Translations under genes and position numbers: made by a program
Notes under the pieces: model-generated
Databases searched by the model: none
Seen by the model: only the letters and a program-made list of their open reading frames with translations
Told to the model about the DNA's origin: nothing
NCBI GenBank assembly: GCA_964542645.1
Contig: CAZIUG010000003.1
Coordinates: 1 to 64,000, forward strand
DNA: 64,000 nt
Origin: Moanibacter sp964542645
GTDB lineage: Bacteria > Verrucomicrobiota > Verrucomicrobiia > Opitutales > UBA2987
Reading direction: 5' to 3'
Shown: piece by piece, positions 58,969-64,000 of the stretch
How positions within the stretch are numbered: the first letter of the stretch is position 1
Layout of the letters: each line of letters begins with the position of its first letter

Positions 58969-61413
58969 TCACTTTCCTGGCCAATAGGGTTTTCCTTGGT
59001 GGTAGTTTGTAACCCGTCGAACGGTGTCGGCAAGTTTGTCTGCCTTCTGAATGTTGAAAATATTTGCAAGAAATAGGATAGCGAGATCGCTGGGATGGTC
59101 GATGAAACGGCCGAAAATAGTGGCTGCCTCACGGGCTTTCGCCTGAGCCTTTACGAAATGGGATTCAGCGGCAGTAAGGGCGTTGGCTAAGTCCAATTCG
59201 CCGTTGTGTTCGGCAAAGGCTTCGCCGTATTTGGCCAATCCTTCCGCGGCATGAGCTACCATCTCCATGTGGGCGATAAATGCTTCCGTCTTGTTGATCA
59301 GATAACGAAGGTAAGTTTGTCCCTTTGCTGAAACCGAGAACTGTGCTTTGCTCAACTCTGATAAAGCAGTGCCGAGTAGCTCGATCGATCGGTGGTAATA
59401 TTGAATTCTTTCTGGCACGTATTGGCCGGCCGGAACTCGGTTATCAACACCGTGGTAAAGCGAACGAGCACATTTCGCCAGGTGCGCGGGGTCAGCTGGA
59501 CCATCGTAGGGATTATCTTGAGCCGTAATTTCTCCCGCCAGGGCGCCGTAGAATCCCTCATAAAGCTCTGTACATCCACTGAGCCAGTGAAAATTCTTGA
59601 GGCCTTGCCAGCCAAGGAGTTCTTCGCTGTCTTCGAGGAGCTTAAAGGCACGCAGAATGGGGCTATATGCTTCCGATCCGAAAATTTCGGCAATATAGGT
59701 TTCGTAAAATTGCTCCGGTGTTAGCTCCGCGTCCCAGCCACCACGGGCCAAAAAACTGACATGGTGTTCGGTTCCTCGTGCGCGGAAAAGTTGCGCAATA
59801 AACCCTTGGGAGCCTGCTTTTTTTGCTTCCTTTAAGACGCCATCGGTTTGAAATTGTCGGAGGTAAAAGGGAATACCGAACATGCTGTCATCGTCATCGA
59901 CCCGCGGAATAATGTAGCGTTTTCTTTCACCCATACCCGCACAGTACAGTGCGTTGGTATCGTTCTTGATAGGGATTACGGCAGAAGACTGAAAGTCTAC
60001 GAAGGGAATATTTTTGTCTACGACACGGTCGACGCTTTGGAGAAGGTAACCGCGGAATAGGAATCCGAAGCCGACGGTGAAATCTGGGCGCAGATTTCTT
60101 GAGATCTCGATGATCTTTAAGGTAGCTGCCATTTGAATGATATCAGTATCAATAACATCCTGGGCGGACTTCCCTATAATAGAACTGTAGGGGCAGGTGG
60201 CCTCCCAATTGTCCTCAAAGATGCGTTTCGCATCCTCAAATTGTGGGCGATAGTATTCAATGGCCTTGCGGTGCTCTATGTCGCTGCCGTCGGGTGCCTT
60301 GTGATAGCCTTCTGCATTCCAAAAGAAAAGGTCCACAGCATCTGGGTAGGTTTCAAAGAGGGCCGTGAGCCACGCTTTTGTATGTTCCTCGAATAAAGGG
60401 TCGTAATGATCGACACGTGCTCCAGCGATGGTACGATGTGCCGGTGCCTGGTCATTCCGCTTCATAAACCGAGCAAAGTTGTAGGGAATCTCGGTTGCAT
60501 CCATGGTGAATCCAATTTTCACGCCTCGGGTTTTAGCATGGTCGAAGATAGCTAGAAACATCGCTTTACACTTCCGGTGTGCCTCTTCTGGAGAGGGCAC
60601 CCCTTGCAGTTCGGGTGGAGCCATTGAAGGTATGCCGGCGAAGTGTTCTTTGCCTATTTCGATTTGATCGGTGTATGCGTTGGGGACGTGCATCCTTGCC
60701 ACTAAGTAGCCGCTCTCCGGAGTGTTGACATCGCCGATGAGGTTCTTCTCCCCTTGGAAATGGTACTCTAGCATTGGATCGGCAGCGGTGATGTTGAGGT
60801 TGAGGTAGTTCAACCTTTGTTTCGCCATCTGATTGATCAAATGGCGATAGTTGTCCAGGCCCCACATGCTTTCGTGCAAATTTAACGGAAACGGCAGGAG
60901 GAAACCTCGGCGTTCGAATTCGGGCTTGGAGGCTCGATCGATTTTCGGCAGTACAAATTCCTTACAGGGCTCTGGAAGAAGATCGCCGCTTAGGAGAAAG
61001 GTCACGCCGGCTTCCTCAAGAAAGGCATAGGTCCCGTAAAGTACTCCTATGCCTGATTGGCCTGTAATCAACCAGGTCTGCGAACCGCGAAGGCTTCGGT
61101 ACCCAAGAATAAATCCCTCCGAATCGATCTTCGATGTATCTTCTTCTTCCAGAACCTCCTTTATTAACGGATTTGTCTCTGGAAGACCGATGAAGATAGC
61201 GCTCTCACTCGCGCCATGCATCCATTTATCGGAGGTAGCGATCGATACAGGCCTGCCACTCAATTTCTCAAGATAGTGACTCAGCTCGTCGCCAGCCAGC
61301 ACCTCAAATGGATCGGCGTTTCGCCCTAATACGATCGTGATTCTAGTTCCAGTTTCCATTCTTCTATAAAGTTGAAAGTCGATTTTGGGGTCAATGCCGG
61401 TTTCAGTCCACAT
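58969..61413 (-). CDS. Protein with GH67 N-terminal-like domain
   Basis: 814 residues without signal peptide. The first part (about 28-160: VLGRNADPFEVLAGDELSHY, AIFIGLPETN, GILYGTYAF-like IGVLYGTYAFLEEAG) matches the alpha-glucuronidase N-terminal domain, also found before GH20, GH84 and DUF4838 barrels. The next 400 residues look like a TIM barrel (GVKIGFTMDATEIP, DLFFWNAEGY), and the C-terminal third is helical. Likely a glycosidase-like enzyme on acidic or N-acetyl sugars, but the catalytic residues could not be assigned. Starts at 61413 or at a second Met (61359). Confidence 0.7.
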   Translation of the reverse strand: MWTETGIDPKIDFQLYRRMETGTRITIVLGRNADPFEVLAGDELSHYLEKLSGRPVSIATSDKWMHGASESAIFIGLPETNPLIKEVLEEEDTSKIDSEGFILGYRSLRGSQTWLITGQSGIGVLYGTYAFLEEAGVTFLLSGDLLPEPCKEFVLPKIDRASKPEFERRGFLLPFPLNLHESMWGLDNYRHLINQMAKQRLNYLNLNITAADPMLEYHFQGEKNLIGDVNTPESGYLVARMHVPNAYTDQIEIGKEHFAGIPSMAPPELQGVPSPEEAHRKCKAMFLAIFDHAKTRGVKIGFTMDATEIPYNFARFMKRNDQAPAHRTIAGARVDHYDPLFEEHTKAWLTALFETYPDAVDLFFWNAEGYHKAPDGSDIEHRKAIEYYRPQFEDAKRIFEDNWEATCPYSSIIGKSAQDVIDTDIIQMAATLKIIEISRNLRPDFTVGFGFLFRGYLLQSVDRVVDKNIPFVDFQSSAVIPIKNDTNALYCAGMGERKRYIIPRVDDDDSMFGIPFYLRQFQTDGVLKEAKKAGSQGFIAQLFRARGTEHHVSFLARGGWDAELTPEQFYETYIAEIFGSEAYSPILRAFKLLEDSEELLGWQGLKNFHWLSGCTELYEGFYGALAGEITAQDNPYDGPADPAHLAKCARSLYHGVDNRVPAGQYVPERIQYYHRSIELLGTALSELSKAQFSVSAKGQTYLRYLINKTEAFIAHMEMVAHAAEGLAKYGEAFAEHNGELDLANALTAAESHFVKAQAKAREAATIFGRFIDHPSDLAILFLANIFNIQKADKLADTVRRVTNYHQGKPYWPGK

Positions 61414-61499
61414 CGAGGAATTTCATGCGGTTATTAGTCTCGGCTGATCAGGGACCCGATGTCCAGACCTTATCGGATACAGCGGCACCAGGAATCAAT

Positions 61500-62945
61500 T
61501 TAGGCCTCCAAATAGATCGCGTAGACTTTAGGGTCTTCTGGACGAATCCCTTCATAGTTGATCCGGATCCGGATGGTTCCTTTTCCCCTTTCAATCGTCT
61601 TATGTTTTTGCCAGGCCACCTCCTGGCGGAATCCTGGTTCCAAGGCCAAACATTCCTCATGTGAGTAACCATTCAGTTGCTGGAATCGCTCATCAAGAAT
61701 TTCGACTGTTACTCGACTGTATTCAGATAAGCCATCCACATTGAGAAACACTCGGGCCGGGTTCCCTTCGAGATCAATTGGGGCTGAAATGATATGTCGT
61801 GGTTGAGAGGAGAGCAGCTTGAGGTCCGACGCTTGGAAATATCCCAGACGATCTCGTTGCCAACTTGCGACTCTGACTCCGTTACTTAATTGTTCTGGCC
61901 AAGGTGCATACCAGAAAAGTGTTTCATTGCCTACGTTCTCGAAACCTTGGCCTTGTGCCACTCCCGCGTGTTTAAAATTGAAGGGGGTGGGTAAGTGTTC
62001 AAAATCGTCTTCTGCTGCTTCCACCATCCGAAAATCAGGTATCGGTTCCCGATAATGGAGCGCGTCGTTACTGACGACAAGCCCGAGATCCGTGGTTACG
62101 TGTCGTCGGTCGTCGTTGTCCGGCCCATGCCACTGGCCGTATAGTCCGATAACTACATTGCCGCGATTCCACAAGGCTGCTCCTAGGTGCACCTGTTCTC
62201 CTTGATGGTCACCGTAAACCATTGGCTTGGGTGGTATGTTCTCGCGTCGAAATCCCAGGCAGGAAGCTTCGATCCAGTGTTCGAAATCATAGGACGCGAA
62301 CGTGACTAGTTGCCTCAAAGATCCAAAGTGCCGGCCGCCATGTCCACTTAAGTAATAGCAATTATTAAATTTAGTCCCTCCGGTCATCTCGCATGAAATC
62401 GGGTCCGAGCGGGTGGTGGGTTCGTGCCACCGTAGACCGTCTGGACTGAACACGACAGCAAACTCTGGTGTGTACTTGTTTGTTTCGATGACTGCTTTGA
62501 ATCTGCGTTCAGGATCAGGGTCCTCTGGTTCATAGAATATGACACAGGCCGAAATGTGATGCTTGCCTCCTAACATATCCACAAGGTTGTTGTGATTCGT
62601 CCCCTTGTATTCGACCAATTGGAGATCGGGTTTTTCCCATTTGTATCCATCTAAGCTTTTCGCGAAGCAGACTCGTTGATGCCATTGATCTCCTTCTCCT
62701 TGCCCAAGGTACCACATCCATAATTCATTGCCGACACGATGGACCGAGCCGTAGTAGATGACACCGTTACTATCTGGCGACCCTGGAGGACCGGGATGCA
62801 CTACTATTCGGGTTCGATCTACACCGGCCCTATAGCGAACAAGGTGCAATCGGACGCCATGTTGGAACGGTATACTATGGTCGTCGAAAGGAAACAGGAC
62901 AACTTGGTTACTGCTGACAGGCTCTGGATTATTTCTTATAATCAT
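61500..62945 (-). CDS. Five-bladed propeller glycosidase-like protein
   Basis: 481 residues, ATG 62945. The pattern of short blades (ELWMWYLGQG, AKSLDGYKWEKPDL, VEYKGTNHNNLV, FSPDGLRWHEP) belongs to a family of GH32/GH43-like propeller proteins frequent in Planctomycetota and Verrucomicrobiota, often beside sulfatases or oxidoreductases of polysaccharide use. A C-terminal beta domain (about 385-481) follows. No signal peptide. Acidic residues typical of GH43 active sites cannot be placed with certainty, so enzymatic activity is inferred. Confidence 0.7.
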   Translation of the reverse strand: MIIRNNPEPVSSNQVVLFPFDDHSIPFQHGVRLHLVRYRAGVDRTRIVVHPGPPGSPDSNGVIYYGSVHRVGNELWMWYLGQGEGDQWHQRVCFAKSLDGYKWEKPDLQLVEYKGTNHNNLVDMLGGKHHISACVIFYEPEDPDPERRFKAVIETNKYTPEFAVVFSPDGLRWHEPTTRSDPISCEMTGGTKFNNCYYLSGHGGRHFGSLRQLVTFASYDFEHWIEASCLGFRRENIPPKPMVYGDHQGEQVHLGAALWNRGNVVIGLYGQWHGPDNDDRRHVTTDLGLVVSNDALHYREPIPDFRMVEAAEDDFEHLPTPFNFKHAGVAQGQGFENVGNETLFWYAPWPEQLSNGVRVASWQRDRLGYFQASDLKLLSSQPRHIISAPIDLEGNPARVFLNVDGLSEYSRVTVEILDERFQQLNGYSHEECLALEPGFRQEVAWQKHKTIERGKGTIRIRINYEGIRPEDPKVYAIYLEA

Positions 62946-62992
62946 GGATGAATTTTCTTTCGATAGGACAGGAAATGAAGTGAACCACTTGG

Positions 62993-64000
62993 CTACTTTC
63001 CCTCCACGATTGCCGTGTACACCATCGGTTTTATTATCTCGCTCAAATTTGAAAAGGGCAGGTGTTGGGCTAGGGTGATTGTAACTAGCTCATCCTGAGG
63101 TGATATCCAGAATTCAGTGCTGGTTCCACCTATCCAGCCGTACTCTCCGACTTGAGATGAAGGAACCCAATTGGTCCGGTGGACGCGGACTGAGACACCA
63201 AGACCGAACCCCAGGCCGGCGTAACGTTCCTCCGGTTTTTTGTCCAATGGGATCAGGCTTTGCGGCAATTGGTTACGGGTCATCTCCTCTACGGACTCTT
63301 GTTCAAGCATGCGAATGCCGTTTAGAGTGCCCTTGTTCAAAAGCATGAGGCAAAACCGCATGAAATCAGTGGCTGTTGACACTAGGCCCCCGCCAGCGGA
63401 TAGGAATTTAGGCTTCTTAGTGTAGGCAACTGGGCTGAGATTGCCAGTTCCTCCTTGCGGTGCATCAACTTTCCTAAGGTCACCTTTGGGGTTTAGGCCA
63501 TACATTGCCGCAAGCCGGTCATTTTTCTTAGTAGGGACGTAGAAATCAGTATCAACCATTCCCAGTGGTTGAAAAATTCGCTCGGATAAGAACACGTCAA
63601 ATGATTGCTGGGAGGAAACCTCGATTAACCGACCGATAACATCGGCAGCAATGCTATAGTGCCATTTTTCTCCAGGATGGTAGAGAAGGGGAACGATCCC
63701 AAGCCGTGCGACCATTTGGGCGAGGTTACATTCGTGTAAACGGTCTAAACCAGCTTGGCGGAAAAGTTTATCAACACCTGTTGTGCCGGCCATATATCGG
63801 ATGGCACCTGGCAAGCCGGAAGTGTGTCGCATAAGATCCCGGACCGTCATTTCTCGATTCGCGCTGCCCAGCGTAACCTTATCGGTCTCGCTGTTTTTCG
63901 CCACACTCATTCCGCCTAATTCTGGAAGATATTTCATCACCGGGACATCGAGCTCCAGCTTGCCCTCCTCGCAGAGTATCATCACCGCTACCGCGGCTAT
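62993..64000 (-). CDS. Serine beta-lactamase-family hydrolase, 5' end beyond the window
   Basis: The frame stays open to the right edge; the five codons before the GTG at 63985 read IAAVA, which continues the family's helix after the SxxK motif, so the catalytic Ser-x-x-Lys and N-terminus lie outside. Visible: RDLMRHTSGLPG, the second-motif Tyr in WHYSIAADVIGR, LSAGGGLVSTATDFMRF, and FGLGVSVRV. It is a class C/EstB-like esterase or D-aminopeptidase relative; antibiotic hydrolysis is not implied. About 50 bases before the propeller gene on the same strand. Confidence 0.85.
   Translation of the reverse strand: MAAVAVMILCEEGKLELDVPVMKYLPELGGMSVAKNSETDKVTLGSANREMTVRDLMRHTSGLPGAIRYMAGTTGVDKLFRQAGLDRLHECNLAQMVARLGIVPLLYHPGEKWHYSIAADVIGRLIEVSSQQSFDVFLSERIFQPLGMVDTDFYVPTKKNDRLAAMYGLNPKGDLRKVDAPQGGTGNLSPVAYTKKPKFLSAGGGLVSTATDFMRFCLMLLNKGTLNGIRMLEQESVEEMTRNQLPQSLIPLDKKPEERYAGLGFGLGVSVRVHRTNWVPSSQVGEYGWIGGTSTEFWISPQDELVTITLAQHLPFSNLSEIIKPMVYTAIVEGK

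Overview
The window looks like chromosomal DNA of a free-living, probably marine, Gram-negative bacterium of the PVC group, most likely Verrucomicrobiota (inference, moderate confidence). The pointers are LL-diaminopimelate aminotransferase (DapL), a one-chain SecD-SecF, an alpha2-type glycyl-tRNA synthetase, a huge FG-GAP/UnbV repeat protein, a TonB-dependent receptor, and GH67N-like and five-bladed-propeller proteins of kinds common in Verrucomicrobiota and Planctomycetota. No rRNA, CRISPR array, insertion sequence, phage gene or origin was seen. One tRNA gene (tRNA-Phe, GAA) is present.

Layout. 0.3-24.3 kb is mostly housekeeping: a DprE2-like SDR, a SYLF lipid-binding protein, a monothiol glutaredoxin, a Nudix hydrolase, long-form HisG, six-domain ribosomal protein S1, TrpE, GlmS divergent from GlgC, DinB, GlyRS, the run yajC-secDF-recJ, 2-oxoacid:ferredoxin oxidoreductase korA-korB, Lgt and a CNNM/CBS protein.

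24.4-36.9 kb is the most distinctive part. It is a nine-gene one-direction run for one-carbon and N-methyl metabolism: gcvH, a tartrate/D-malate-dehydrogenase-like gene, a gcvT-glyA gene fusion, fhs, soxB, soxD, soxA, soxG and a type III glutamine synthetase/GMAS-like gene. Read together, the heterotetrameric oxidase would demethylate sarcosine or a related N-methyl amino acid to give methylene-THF. The GcvT-GlyA protein would exchange that C1 unit with glycine and serine, and Fhs would link the pool to formate. The small subunit SoxD has lost two of its four expected zinc ligands.

37-47 kb holds DapL, an inositol-monophosphatase-family enzyme, a YugP-like membrane protease, an M3 oligopeptidase, tRNA-Phe and the 1252-residue FG-GAP protein. 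47-64 kb is more accessory: an SDR, a TonB receptor, a hairpin-rich 560-bp gap, an RRM protein, an SDR/PhyH/metallo-hydrolase group, a MocA oxidoreductase beside hisH-hisF, a secreted aldose epimerase, a creatininase-family amidase, a GH67N-domain protein, a propeller glycosidase-like protein and a serine beta-lactamase-family esterase cut by the right edge.

A recurring small feature is that several convergent gene ends share an inverted repeat that contains the stop codon(s). The clearest, between glyS and recJ, has a perfect 12-bp outer stem that contains both stops.
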